Program-made: the position numbers and the translations under genes
Assembly: GCF_013328815.1 (NCBI RefSeq)
Contig: NZ_JABUHN010000002.1
Location: 372,001 to 436,000, forward strand
DNA: 64,000 nucleotides
Reading direction: 5' to 3'
Source of the DNA: Tabrizicola fusiformis
GTDB lineage: Bacteria > Pseudomonadota > Alphaproteobacteria > Rhodobacterales > Rhodobacteraceae
Part shown: positions 1 through 10,700 of the stretch, piece after piece
How the letters are laid out: each line of letters begins with the position of its first letter
Numbering within the stretch: position 1 is the first letter of the stretch
The notes under the pieces: generated by a model
The model's input: the letters and a program-made list of their open reading frames with translations, nothing else
Databases searched by the model: none
What the model was told of the DNA's origin: nothing

Positions 1-2028
1 GTGCTGTCGCGTGACAGCGCCGGTCTGACCGATGGCGCCTTTCGGGTGGAGATCGCCGCCGATGGTTCGGTCGTGATCACCCATGAAAGCGCCGGGGCCG
101 CGACGACCTATCAAACCGTGCCGGGCTTTGCCAATCCGGGCGACCAGATCAGCCTGAGCTATTCCTGGGATCAGGGCGGCGCGGGCGGGGCCCTGATCCT
201 GAACAACACCACCACGGGCGCCAGCTTTGCCGAGGATGTGCCCAACACGCTGACCATGGATCAGGGCAGCCTGAACCAGCCTTGGGTGATCGGCGCGGGC
301 CAAGCCAGCGGCACGGCGCAGTTCGATCAGAATTTCGGCGGTGCGGTGAAGGTGTTCCAGCTTTCCGACAGCGTGGACAATGATGGCCCGCTGCGCGATG
401 GCATCATCTTCGGCACCGCGGGCGCGGACCTGATCGACGTGGATTACACCGGCGACTTCGATGGCGACCGCATAGACGGTCATGATGCCGTGCTGCCCGG
501 CGCCTTGCCCGATGACGACCGCATCTATGCCGGCGAGGGCAATGATACCCTTCTGTCGGGCAATGGCGCGGATCTGGCCTATGGCGGACCGGGCGATGAT
601 GTGATCGACACCGGCACGCAGGGCGCCGCGCCGCTGCCCGACCGTGGCTATCCCGGGCTTTATGCGGCGGACGCCGATCCGATGGACGACCGCGACACCG
701 TGTTTGGCGGCGTCGGCAATGACACCATCCGCACCGGCGACGATGCCGACGAGGTTCACGGCGGCACCGGCGACGATTCCATCGACGGCGGTTTCGACGA
801 TGACACGATCTTTGGCGACGACGGCAATGACACGATCCTTGGCGCCGAGGGTTCGGACGAGATTTACGGCGGCGAAGGCGACGATCTGATCTATGGCGGC
901 TACGCGCCCGGCACCCCCGATGCCGTGAACCTCCGCGACGATCAGGGCGACCTGCGTGCCGACAATGGCCGCGATTTCATCGTGGGCGGCAATGGCGATG
1001 ACACGATCTTCGGCATGGACGATGCCGACACCCTCTATGGCGGCGAGGGCAACGACTCCCTCGACGGCGGCATCGACAATGACGAGGTTTATGGCGGCGC
1101 CGGCAATGATACGCTGGCGGGTGGTCAGGGCAATGACACGATCGACGGCGACTTCGGCAATGACGTGATCCTGGGCGGTGCCGGGGCCGATATGCTTTAT
1201 GGCGGCGACGATGCCGATATCTTCGTGGTCGGTTCGGCGGCGGATGGCGCGGGCGACACGATCAATGGCGGTCTGGGCGTCAATGACTATGACACGCTGG
1301 ACCTGCGCGGCACGGCGCCGTTCCGCCTGACCGGGGTTGTCACCGATATCGACGGCAACGGCATCGACGGCACGGTCGAGTTTCTGGACAGCGACGGCAA
1401 TGTCACGGGCGCGCTCTCTTTCACCAATATCGAAGAGATCATCCCCTGCTTTACCCCCGGCACGCTGATTGCGACGCCCCGGGGCGAGGTGCCGGTGGAA
1501 AACCTCAAGGCCGGGGATCGGGTCATCACCCGCGACAACGGCATTCAGGAAATCCGCTGGCTGGGGCACAAGGCGCTGAACTGGTATGATCTGGCGGCGA
1601 ACCCGCATCTCAAGCCGGTGCTTATCCGTCAGGGCAGCCTTGGCAACGGCCTGCCCGAGCGCGACATGATGGTGTCGCCCAACCACCGGATGCTGGTCGC
1701 CAATGACCGCACCTCGCTTTACTTCGACGAGCATGAGGTGCTGGTGGCGGCCAAGCATCTGGTGGCTGCCAATGGCATCGGCGCGGTGGATGCGGCGGGG
1801 GCGACCTATATCCACTTCATGTGCGACCGCCACGAGGTGGTGCTGTCGAACGGCGCCTGGACCGAAAGCTTCCAGCCGGGGGACTATACGCTCAAGGGCA
1901 TGGGCAATGCCCAGCGGACGGAAATCTACGATCTTTTCCCCGAGCTTAAGACCACAGCCGGGCGCGACAGCTATCAGGCGGCCCGCCGGGTGCTGAAGCG
2001 GCACGAGGCGATGCTTCTGGTCAAGTAA
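1..2028 (+). CDS. RTX calcium-binding protein with C-terminal Hint domain (5' end cut by window edge)
   Basis: Probably a secreted calcium-binding surface or extracellular protein. The frame is open to the first base, so the 675 residues seen are likely the C-terminal part of a longer protein. Residues 1-125 look like the end of a beta-sandwich, possibly ConA/LamG-like. From about residue 134 a header (GTAGADLID ... GDFDGDRID) leads into many GGxGxDxxx nonapeptide RTX repeats up to about residue 420. A Hint_2-type domain begins at Cys483 (IIPCFTPGT) and runs to the C-terminus, with VSPNHRM and HEVLVAA motifs. Hint domains can cleave the peptide bond before their first Cys, but activity is unproven here. 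It is the first of three similar proteins in tandem. Domain calls are from motifs; ligand and function are unknown. Confidence 0.85.
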   Translation: MLSRDSAGLTDGAFRVEIAADGSVVITHESAGAATTYQTVPGFANPGDQISLSYSWDQGGAGGALILNNTTTGASFAEDVPNTLTMDQGSLNQPWVIGAGQASGTAQFDQNFGGAVKVFQLSDSVDNDGPLRDGIIFGTAGADLIDVDYTGDFDGDRIDGHDAVLPGALPDDDRIYAGEGNDTLLSGNGADLAYGGPGDDVIDTGTQGAAPLPDRGYPGLYAADADPMDDRDTVFGGVGNDTIRTGDDADEVHGGTGDDSIDGGFDDDTIFGDDGNDTILGAEGSDEIYGGEGDDLIYGGYAPGTPDAVNLRDDQGDLRADNGRDFIVGGNGDDTIFGMDDADTLYGGEGNDSLDGGIDNDEVYGGAGNDTLAGGQGNDTIDGDFGNDVILGGAGADMLYGGDDADIFVVGSAADGAGDTINGGLGVNDYDTLDLRGTAPFRLTGVVTDIDGNGIDGTVEFLDSDGNVTGALSFTNIEEIIPCFTPGTLIATPRGEVPVENLKAGDRVITRDNGIQEIRWLGHKALNWYDLAANPHLKPVLIRQGSLGNGLPERDMMVSPNHRMLVANDRTSLYFDEHEVLVAAKHLVAANGIGAVDAAGATYIHFMCDRHEVVLSNGAWTESFQPGDYTLKGMGNAQRTEIYDLFPELKTTAGRDSYQAARRVLKRHEAMLLVK

Positions 2029-2333
2029 GGTTATGCAGCGCAGGCGGGGTGGCCCCATGGCCCCCGGCAGGCAGGGAAAGGGGTGCCGCAGGGCGCCCCT
2101 TTTTCTTTTGTTTCGCCGCGAAGACGCATTGTTGCCAATCCTGCAACCATTGGCGGATAAACCAAAGATTTTATTGATATTCTAGGGATTTTCGCCGGGT
2201 TTTCGCCGCAATCCGCCGCAGCACTTCCGCAATCCTCGCATCCTTCCGCCCCATTGGCCTGCCATATCTGCCGGCCGGGAGCCTGCTGTTGCGGGGGCAT
2301 TCCCGGTGCAGCGTGCATGAGTGGGTGGACGAA
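2029..2333. other. Intergenic region between first and second RTX/Hint genes
   Basis: About 305 bases without a convincing gene. It holds a terminator hairpin at 2077-2104 for the upstream gene and then an AT-richer stretch around 2155-2190 that may carry the promoter of the next gene. I cannot assign -35 and -10 boxes with confidence. Confidence 0.5.
2077..2104 (+). terminator. Rho-independent terminator of first RTX/Hint gene
   Basis: Arms AAAGGGGTGCC and GGCGCCCCTTT pair with one G-T wobble around a 3-4 base loop, and a T-rich tail follows. It begins about 49 bases after the stop codon. Confidence 0.75.
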
Positions 2334-5300
2334 ATGGCGATTGCCAACGAGCTGACGATCAATACCGGTGCGACGGCGCTGGACATGGCCAATGCGATCT
2401 TTGGCGATGGCATCACCGTGGTTTCGGCCAGCTATACGGGCGCGACGGTCGGTTCGGGCATCTACTCGGGGGCGAACACCACCACGCCGGGCATTTCACC
2501 TACGGATTCGGGCGTGATCCTGTCCACCGGGCGGGTGACGGATTTCACCAATTCCAGCGGCACGACCGACACCAACACCGCGACCGGCACGGGCACTGAT
2601 GCGACCGGCGGGGTCGATGGCGACAGCCAGTTGAACGCCATTGCCGGGGCGACGACCTATGACGGCGCCATCCTGAACGCCAGTTTCATTCCCGACGGCA
2701 ACATCATCACGATGCAGTTCGTCTTTTCGTCCGAAGAATATCCCGAATACGTTAACGGCGGCTATAACGATGCCTTCGGCGTCTGGGTGAACGGCACCTT
2801 CGTTCCCGTGACCGTTGCGACGGGCGGGCAGGTGTCGATCGACACGGTGAACCCGCTGTCGAACCCGAACCTCTACCACTCGAACGCCAGCGACACTTAC
2901 AACACCGAGATGGACGGCTTTACCGTCGTTCTGTCGTTCAAGGCGCCGGTAAATCCGGGGCAGGTGAACACGATCAAGATCGGCATCGCCGATGCGGGCG
3001 ATGCGGTCTATGATTCCAACCTGATGATCATGGGCGGCAGCATCCAGACCTATGCGCTGGCCTATGACGATACGATCCAGCTTACCGCCAATTCGACCCG
3101 CACCTTCGACATTCTGGCCAATGACCGCGACGATACCGGCGCCGGACTGAACATCACCAAGATCAACGGCACCGCCGTGGTGCCGGGTCAGACGGTGACC
3201 CTCTCTACCGGCGAGAAGGTGACGCTGAACGCCAACGGCACGGTGACGGTGCAATCCGATGGCGATATCGGCAGCAACACCCTGACCTATGAGATCGTCG
3301 ATTCCGACGGCAATACCGATGTCGGCTATATCACCGTCAAGACGGTGGGCACCGCGGGGCCCGACGGCATCGTGCAGGGCACGGGCGGCGATGATCTGAT
3401 CGACACCAGCTATCTGGGCGACCCGGACGGCGACCGGATCGACAACAGTGACGGCCGCGGCATTGAAGGCACTGTCGGCAACGACGACCTGATCCTGGCC
3501 GGTGCGGGCCATGACACGGTGAATGCCGGTGCGGGCAATGATGTCATCTATGGCGGTTCGGGCAACGATCAGGTTTCGGGCGGGGCGGGCAATGACCGGG
3601 CCCATCTGGGCGCGGGCGATGACAGTTTCGGAACCGCCGCCGACGATGCCGGCAATGACACCGTTTACGGCGACGGCGGCAATGACACGATTTCCACTGG
3701 CACGGGCAATGACGCGGCCTATGGCGGTGCGGGCAATGATGTGCTGACCGGCGGCAGCGGTGCCGACTATCTTGCGGGCGATGACGATGCCGACACCTTC
3801 TATGGCGGCGGCGGCGACACGATTATCGGCGGCGAGGGCGGCACGGACAACGACCGGCTGATCGCAACCGGCGTGACGAATGTGCTGTTCACCCCCGGCA
3901 ATACCGAAGCGGGGACGGTGACCTTCAGCGACGGTTCGACCCTGACCTTTACCGAGATCGAGCAATTCACCCTGAACGGCGGCAACCGGGACGGTTTCGT
4001 TCAGGGCACCGCCGGGGCCGATTACATGCCGGTGGGTTATGTCGATGCGCAGGGCGACATCATCGACGGCGGCGACAGCATCTTTCCCGATGCGCAGCCG
4101 GATGATGACGGCATCATCGCGGGCGCGGGCAATGACACGGTCGATGGCGGCGCGGGCAAGGATTTCATCTATGGCGGCACCGGCGAAGACAGCCTGCTGG
4201 GCGGCGCCGGTGACGACACCATGCAGGGCGACGAAGACAACGACATCCTGCATGGCGGCGAGGGCGACGATTATGTGCGCGGCGATGCAGGCAATGACAT
4301 CGTTTACGGCGACGCGGGCAATGACTCGGTCTATGGCGGGCTGAACGACGACATCGTCTATGGCGGCGCGGGCAATGACTTTGGCTATGGCGGCTATGGC
4401 AATGACATCGTTTACGGCGGCATCGGCGACGACACGCTGACCGGCTCGGACGGCGATGATGCGGTTTATGGCGACGAGGGGAACGACTCGCTCCTCGGCT
4501 CGATCGGGAATGACACGTTCTACGGCGGCACCGGCAATGACCTGATGCAGGGCGAGGCCGATGCCGATGTCTTCTATGGCGGCGGCGGCGATACCGTCAT
4601 CGGCGGCGAGACGGTGACGACGGGCACCGACAATGACACGCTCTATGTGACCAACGTGGACCGGGTGGAATTTGCCGGTGACGATCCCGAAAACGGCGTG
4701 GTCTATTTTCTGGACGGCACCCGGCTCGACTTCTTCCAGATCGAGCGGGTCGCGGTGGACGGGGTTCCGGTCGTCACGCCGAACTATATCGTCGAAGGCA
4801 CCGCGGCGGGCGAAGTGATCGACACTGCCTATACCGGCGATCCCGGCGGCGACCGGATTGACGCCAGCGACAATGCCGGTGGCAACAATGACGATCTGGT
4901 CATGGCGGGCGGCGGCAATGACACCGTGCGCGCAGGCGATGGCGCCGACACCCTTCACGGCGAGGCGGGCGACGATCTGTTGCAGGGTGGTGTCGGCGCC
5001 GATGAGCTTTATGGCGACGCGGGCAACGATCAGTTGCAGGGCGATGAGGGTGCTGACCGGCTCTATGGCGGCGCAGGTAACGACGCGTTGCAGGGCGGCG
5101 CGGGCAATGACACGCTGGACGGCGGCAGCGGCGACGATGCGGCGGACGGCGGCGCGGGCGATGACAGCTTTCATCTGTCCACCGGCTTCGGTAACGGCAG
5201 CATCACCGGCGGCGAGACGGGCGAAACCGCGGGCGATACGCTGGATCTGACTGGCCTTTCGGGCGTGGTCAGCGTGAACCTCACGGCGGCCAATCCCGAA

Positions 5301-7499
5301 GCCGGCAGCGTCAGCCAAGACGGCAACACGACCACCTTCACCGAAATCGAGACGATCCAGCTTGGTGCGGCGACCGAAACGCTGGTGCTGGCCGATGGGT
5401 CGGGGGCCGATGTGGTGCGCGGCTTTACCGCGCCGGTGCAGAACCCCGATGGCAGTTATAGCGGGGTTGACCGGCTGAACGTCGCGGCGCTGCATGACGG
5501 CGAGGGCAATCCGGTCAATGCGCTGGATGTGGTGGTCGGCAACGATGGTAACGGCAATGCCGTGCTGACCTTCCCCAATGGCGAGACGCTGACCCTGATC
5601 GGCGTGGCACCCGCGGCGGTGACCGATCCTGCGGCGCTGGTCGCCATGGGCATCCCGCTGGGACAGGATTACATTGTCGAGGGCACAGCGGGCGGCGATC
5701 TGATCGACGCGGGCTATGCGGGCGATCCCGAGGGCGACCGGGTGGATGCGGCTGATAACCAGACCGGCACCGATGACGATGTGATCGAAGCTTATGGCGG
5801 CAATGACACGGTTCATGCCGGGGCGGGCAATGACCATGTCGATGGCGGCACCGGCGATGACGACCTGCACGGCGGCGCGGGGGCGGATACGCTTCTGGGG
5901 GGCGACGGGGTTGATTATCTTTGGGGCGAGGCCGGCAACGACAGCCTTGATGGCGGCGCGGGCGACGATGTTCTTCTGGGCGGCGATGGCGATGACAGCG
6001 CCGATGGCGGCGCGGGGGGCGACATCCTCACCGGCGATGCGGGCAATGACACGCTGTCGGGCGGCGCCGGGGTGGACACACTTTATGCCGGGGCCGACGA
6101 TGACCAGGTATCGGGCGGTGGCGACGGCGACCTGATTTATGGCGAGGCGGGCCGGGACAGCCTTTATGGCGGCGATGGCGATGACACGATCTATGCCGGA
6201 ACCGAGGACGATCTGGTCGAGGGCGGCGGTGGCGCGGATTCGGTCGATGCCGATGTCGGCAACGATACGGTTGACGGCGGCGAGGGTGATGACACCCTCT
6301 TCGGGCGCGGCGGCGATGACAGCCTGATCGGCGGCAGCGGCGACGATCAGGTCTATGGCGGCGAAGGCGACGATACCCTGTCCGGCGATGCCGGCAATGA
6401 CGTCGTGGACGGTGACACCGGCAATGACATGCTGTCGGGCGGCACCGGCGACGATACCCTTGCCGGAGACGAGGGCGACGATGCGCTTGCCGGGGGGGAG
6501 GGCGCCGACGAGCTTTACGGCGGCATTGGCAATGACACGCTTTACGGCGACGAGGCGGCGGACGGACCGGGTGGCAATGATCAGCTTTACACCGGCGCCG
6601 GGGACGATCTGGCCTTTGGCGGTGCCGGCGACGACCTGATCTATGGCGAGGGTGGCAATGACACCCTGACCGGCGGCACCGGCAACGACACCATGGCGGG
6701 TGGTGACGACCGCGACACCTTCTATGGCGGCGCGGGCGATGTGATCGATGGCGGCGAGGGCGGCGACGATTATGACATCCTTGACCTGACCGGCTGGGGC
6801 CATACCGCGACCGAGGTTGATTATGACCCGCTCAACCCCGAAAACGGCACGGTCCGTTTCCTCGATGCCGATGGCAACCTGACCGGCACCCTCAGCTTCA
6901 GCAATATCGAGAAGGTGATCGCCTGTTTCACGCCAGGCAGCCGGATTCTGACCGAAGCGGGCGAAAGGGCGATCGAGGATCTGGGGCTGGGCGACCGCAT
7001 CCTGACCCGCGACAGCGGCTGGCAGGATATCCGCTGGATCGGGCGGCGTGACCTGACCGCGGCCGAGGTTGCAGCCGAGCCGCGTTTTGCCCCGGTCTGC
7101 ATCGCCAAGGGGGCGCTGGGTAGCGGCCTGCCCGAGCGTGACATGAAGGTCAGCCCGCAGCACCGGTTGCTCTTTGCCGGGCCGCGCGCCGAATTGCTGT
7201 TCGGCGAGCATGAGGTGCTGGTGGCGGCCATCCATCTGGTGGGTCAGCCCGGCATCACCCGGGCCGATCCGGGGGCGGTCAGCTATATCCACCTGCTGTT
7301 TGAACGGCACGAAATCGTGCTGGCGGACGGGGCCTGGTCGGAAAGCTTCCAGCCGGGGCAGGCAACGCTGGACGGGCTTGAGGCCGCGCAGCGCGATGAG
7401 CTTCTGGCATTGTTTCCGAATCTCGCGGAATGGAACGCCTATCCGGCGGCCCGTCTGGCGCTCAAGGCGCGGGAGGTTCAGGTGCTGCTGGCCGCCTGA
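2334..7499 (+). CDS. Giant RTX protein with choice-of-anchor L domain and C-terminal Hint domain
   Basis: A predicted extracellular adhesin-like protein of 1721 residues. Residues 8-236 match a choice-of-anchor L domain (FVFSSEEYPEYVNGGYNDAFG). Residues 240-338 look like a cadherin/VCBS-type beta domain (FDILANDRDD). Four blocks of RTX nonapeptides follow, each opened by a header such as GTGGDDLID ... GDPDGDRID near residues 344, 553, 816 and 1112. Between blocks lie non-repeat stretches of 40-100 residues. The Hint domain starts at Cys1531 (KVIACFTPGS). The ATG at 2334 is preferred over an in-frame TTG at 2289 because the anchor domain begins there, although its ribosome binding site is weak. 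No type I secretion genes are in the window. The ligand is unknown. Confidence 0.88.
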   Translation: MAIANELTINTGATALDMANAIFGDGITVVSASYTGATVGSGIYSGANTTTPGISPTDSGVILSTGRVTDFTNSSGTTDTNTATGTGTDATGGVDGDSQLNAIAGATTYDGAILNASFIPDGNIITMQFVFSSEEYPEYVNGGYNDAFGVWVNGTFVPVTVATGGQVSIDTVNPLSNPNLYHSNASDTYNTEMDGFTVVLSFKAPVNPGQVNTIKIGIADAGDAVYDSNLMIMGGSIQTYALAYDDTIQLTANSTRTFDILANDRDDTGAGLNITKINGTAVVPGQTVTLSTGEKVTLNANGTVTVQSDGDIGSNTLTYEIVDSDGNTDVGYITVKTVGTAGPDGIVQGTGGDDLIDTSYLGDPDGDRIDNSDGRGIEGTVGNDDLILAGAGHDTVNAGAGNDVIYGGSGNDQVSGGAGNDRAHLGAGDDSFGTAADDAGNDTVYGDGGNDTISTGTGNDAAYGGAGNDVLTGGSGADYLAGDDDADTFYGGGGDTIIGGEGGTDNDRLIATGVTNVLFTPGNTEAGTVTFSDGSTLTFTEIEQFTLNGGNRDGFVQGTAGADYMPVGYVDAQGDIIDGGDSIFPDAQPDDDGIIAGAGNDTVDGGAGKDFIYGGTGEDSLLGGAGDDTMQGDEDNDILHGGEGDDYVRGDAGNDIVYGDAGNDSVYGGLNDDIVYGGAGNDFGYGGYGNDIVYGGIGDDTLTGSDGDDAVYGDEGNDSLLGSIGNDTFYGGTGNDLMQGEADADVFYGGGGDTVIGGETVTTGTDNDTLYVTNVDRVEFAGDDPENGVVYFLDGTRLDFFQIERVAVDGVPVVTPNYIVEGTAAGEVIDTAYTGDPGGDRIDASDNAGGNNDDLVMAGGGNDTVRAGDGADTLHGEAGDDLLQGGVGADELYGDAGNDQLQGDEGADRLYGGAGNDALQGGAGNDTLDGGSGDDAADGGAGDDSFHLSTGFGNGSITGGETGETAGDTLDLTGLSGVVSVNLTAANPEAGSVSQDGNTTTFTEIETIQLGAATETLVLADGSGADVVRGFTAPVQNPDGSYSGVDRLNVAALHDGEGNPVNALDVVVGNDGNGNAVLTFPNGETLTLIGVAPAAVTDPAALVAMGIPLGQDYIVEGTAGGDLIDAGYAGDPEGDRVDAADNQTGTDDDVIEAYGGNDTVHAGAGNDHVDGGTGDDDLHGGAGADTLLGGDGVDYLWGEAGNDSLDGGAGDDVLLGGDGDDSADGGAGGDILTGDAGNDTLSGGAGVDTLYAGADDDQVSGGGDGDLIYGEAGRDSLYGGDGDDTIYAGTEDDLVEGGGGADSVDADVGNDTVDGGEGDDTLFGRGGDDSLIGGSGDDQVYGGEGDDTLSGDAGNDVVDGDTGNDMLSGGTGDDTLAGDEGDDALAGGEGADELYGGIGNDTLYGDEAADGPGGNDQLYTGAGDDLAFGGAGDDLIYGEGGNDTLTGGTGNDTMAGGDDRDTFYGGAGDVIDGGEGGDDYDILDLTGWGHTATEVDYDPLNPENGTVRFLDADGNLTGTLSFSNIEKVIACFTPGSRILTEAGERAIEDLGLGDRILTRDSGWQDIRWIGRRDLTAAEVAAEPRFAPVCIAKGALGSGLPERDMKVSPQHRLLFAGPRAELLFGEHEVLVAAIHLVGQPGITRADPGAVSYIHLLFERHEIVLADGAWSESFQPGQATLDGLEAAQRDELLALFPNLAEWNAYPAARLALKAREVQVLLAA

Positions 7500-7555
7500 T
7501 TGTGGCAAAGCCGCGGTTAATCGCGCGATTTGCCTTGAATTGATCGTATTTGGCA

Positions 7556-7590
7556 GGGGGCGGGTCCGGCAATTGCCGGATTCGCGCCCC
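7556..7590 (+). terminator. Possible terminator hairpin after second RTX/Hint gene
   Basis: A GC-rich stem with a perfect inner palindrome TCCGGCAATTGCCGGA (7565-7580) and outer G-run/C-run arms. The tail (GCTTTGTTC) is only mildly T-rich, so termination is plausible but not certain. Confidence 0.45.
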
Positions 7591-7720
7591 GCTTTGTTCA
7601 CCTCCGCCCGGTAATTTCGAGCCATCGGAAACGGGTGGCGCGATGTCTTCTGCGGATTTCAGACGGATTGCCAAAGGCCAGCGCCCCGTTGCCGGGATCG
7701 AAACGGTGCGGGGGTAAGCC

Positions 7721-10700
7721 ATGGCGACGATGAACAGCGGCTTGGGCGGCAGCACCGGCTACGGCGAAAATTCGTTCAAGGCGTCCAGCTATTCCGGCAA
7801 CCTTGATGACGGTTCGGTCAGCGTCAACATCTCGTCGGTGTTCGGCCCGGCGGGGATGAACGTCTACGGCACCTCCTACAGCTCGATCTACATCAACACC
7901 AACGGGCTGGTGACCTTTGCCAGCTCGAACCACACCTATACGCCCTCGACCGCGCTGACCGCGATGGGGCAACCGTCGATTGCCGCCTATTGGACCGATA
8001 TCGACATTTCCAAGGGCGGCGACATCATCTGGGATCTCGACCCGACTTCGGGCAAGGTCACCATCACCTGGCTAAACGTCGCGCCCTATACCGGCAGCGG
8101 CACCAACAGCTTCCAGATGGTGTTGACCGCGACCGGCGGCGGCGATTTCGATGTTGAGTTCATCTATGGCAGCATCGGCTTCACCAACGGCTATACCGGG
8201 CAGGCCACAGTCGGCATGTCCAACGGCACCAACAGCCAGATTCTGGCCGAAGGTTCCAGCAATGCGGCGATGCTGGCCACCTATGCCCACAATGATTTCG
8301 ACACCAACGATCCGCTTGGCGTCTTCTCGCTGAGTTCCGAAGGCGGTGTTCCCGCGGCGCTGGATGGCATCGTCGATGGCACGGCCGGAAACGACCTGAT
8401 CGACACCAGCTATACCGGCGACGCCAATGGCGACCGCGTGGATAACGGCGACGCCACGGGCTATGCCGGCACATCGGGCAACGGCGACTATATCCGCGCC
8501 GGGGCCGGCAATGACACGGTTCATGCCGGTCTTGGCAATGATCAGGTGTTCGGCGGCTCGGGCGCAGACAGCATCACCGGCGGCTATGGCAATGACACCA
8601 TCGACGGTGGCAGCGAGAACGACACGATCGACGGCGGCTCGGGCCATGACAGCATCGAAGGCGGCACCGGCGACGATGTGCTTTACGGTGGCGCGGCGGG
8701 CGCGGGCATCAGCTATACCGCCTCTTACACCGAGGTCACGGCGGCGACGCAATCGGTCGCGGGCACCTCGGGGCGGCCGAACTTCACCGTCCAGACGGTT
8801 TCGGGCGACAACAACCTGACGGCCGGCACCTCGGGGACGGTTTCGGGTTGGCGGATCGGCAACGGCGACTCGACCGAGACGCATACCCACACCATGTCGT
8901 CGCAGGTGGCGGGGGCACAACTGCTCGTCACCGGCTTTGACGCCAACGAACAGATGACCCTGATCATCGATGGCGTGACGCTGAACCTGACCACGGCGAT
9001 TGCCAATGGCACCGTCAGCCTTGCCGGGACCGGCTATACGATCGACGGCTCCGGGCGGCTGGTGCGCACCTCGGGCGCATCGGGCAATGTCGGCACCATC
9101 ACCATCAACGTGCCCTTTTCGTCGCTGACCGTCAGCGCCACCGGCAGCAACACCAACAACAGCACTTCGGGCTTTTATTACGAGCTTTATGTCAACACCG
9201 TGCCAGTGCCGCAGGCGGCCGAGGGGGCGGGAAATGACACGCTTTCGGGCGGCGCCGGCAATGACCAGCTTTACGGCGGCGACGGCAATGACAGCCTGTC
9301 GGGCGGGGCCGACAGCGACACGCTTTATGGTGGCAACGGCAGCGACACGCTCAACGGCGATGCCGGGGCGGATTCGCTTTACGGTGATGCGGGGACCGAT
9401 CTGCTGAACGGCGGTGACGGCGCCGACCAACTGTTCGGCGGCGCGGATAATGACACGCTGAACGGCGATCTGGGCGACGACACGCTTTACGGCGGCGACG
9501 GCAATGACAGCCTGTCGGGGGGTGACGGCAACGACCGTCTGTTCGGCGAGGCCGGGGACGATTCGCTTTACGGCGGCATCGGCGATGACAGCCTTGTGGG
9601 CGGCGACGGCAATGACCGGCTGTTTGGCGGCGACGGCACCGATACGCTCTTGGGCGATGGCGGCAATGACAGCCTTGATGGCGGTGCCGGGGCCGACAGC
9701 CTGTTCGGCGGCATCGGTGATGACACGCTCTTGGGCGGCACCGGCAATGACACCCTCATGGGCGGCGACGGCACCGACCTGATCTATGGCGGCGACAATG
9801 ACGATCTTTTGTCGGGCGAAGCCGGGAGCGACACGCTCTACGGTGGTCTTGGCAATGATGTCCTGTCGGGCGGCAACGATGCCGACAGCCTGTTCGGGGA
9901 CGAGGGCGACGACACGCTGCGTGGCGACGGCGGGCATGACACGCTGGACGGTGGTGCCGGAAATGACCTGCTCGAAGGTGGCGACGGCAATGACAGCCTT
10001 GTGGGGGGGGATGGCGATGACCGGCTGTTCGGCGGCATCGGCGATGACCGGCTGTTCGGCGGGGCGGGCAACGATTCGCTCGATGGCTCTTCGGGGGCCG
10101 ACAGTCTGGTGGGCGGCGGCGGCAATGACACCCTCAGCGGCGGCGACGACAATGACACGATCAGCGGCGATGACGGCGACGACCTGATCTATGGCGGTGC
10201 GGGCGCCGACAACCTGTCGGGCGGCACGGGCAGCGATACCATCACCGGCGGCGCCGGGGCCGATCTGATCTCGGGCGGCGCCGGGCAGGATTATGCCGAT
10301 TACAGCACTTCGGGCGCCGGGGTGACGGTGGATCTTGCCGCCGGAACCGGGTCGGGCGGCGATGCGCAGGGCGATACCCTTAGCGGGATCGACGGCATCT
10401 ATGGCTCGGCCTGGGATGATGTGCTGCTGGGCTATGACGGGCAGGGCTCCACGCCGGGCGATCTTTTCACCAATGTTTTCTACGGCGGTGCGGGCAATGA
10501 CAGCCTCGACGGCCGTGGCGGCGATGACCTGCTTTACGGCGGCGCCGACAATGACACCCTGCGCGGCGGTGCGGGCAATGATACGCTTGACGGCGATGCC
10601 GGCAATGACCTGATCGAGGGTGGGACGGGGGCCGACCTGATCTATGGCGGCATTGGCAATGACACGATCATCGGCGGCCCGGGCGACACGGTGGATGGCG

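Noticed and set aside
1447-2028. Hint domain as an intein inside a host protein
   Set aside because: There is no C-terminal extein after the Hint domain, and it lies at the very C-terminus in all three proteins, so hedgehog-like processing is the better model.
2496-7625. Antisense open frame of 1709 codons over the second RTX gene
   Set aside because: Repeated Gly/Asp codons in a GC-rich genome keep the opposite strand free of stops. The product is low-complexity Ala/Val/Ile and the plus-strand frame has clear domains.
8520-10690. Tandem DNA repeats that could look like a CRISPR or minisatellite
   Set aside because: The periodicity is 27 bases (nine codons) and encodes RTX nonapeptides; the units vary and there are no spacers.
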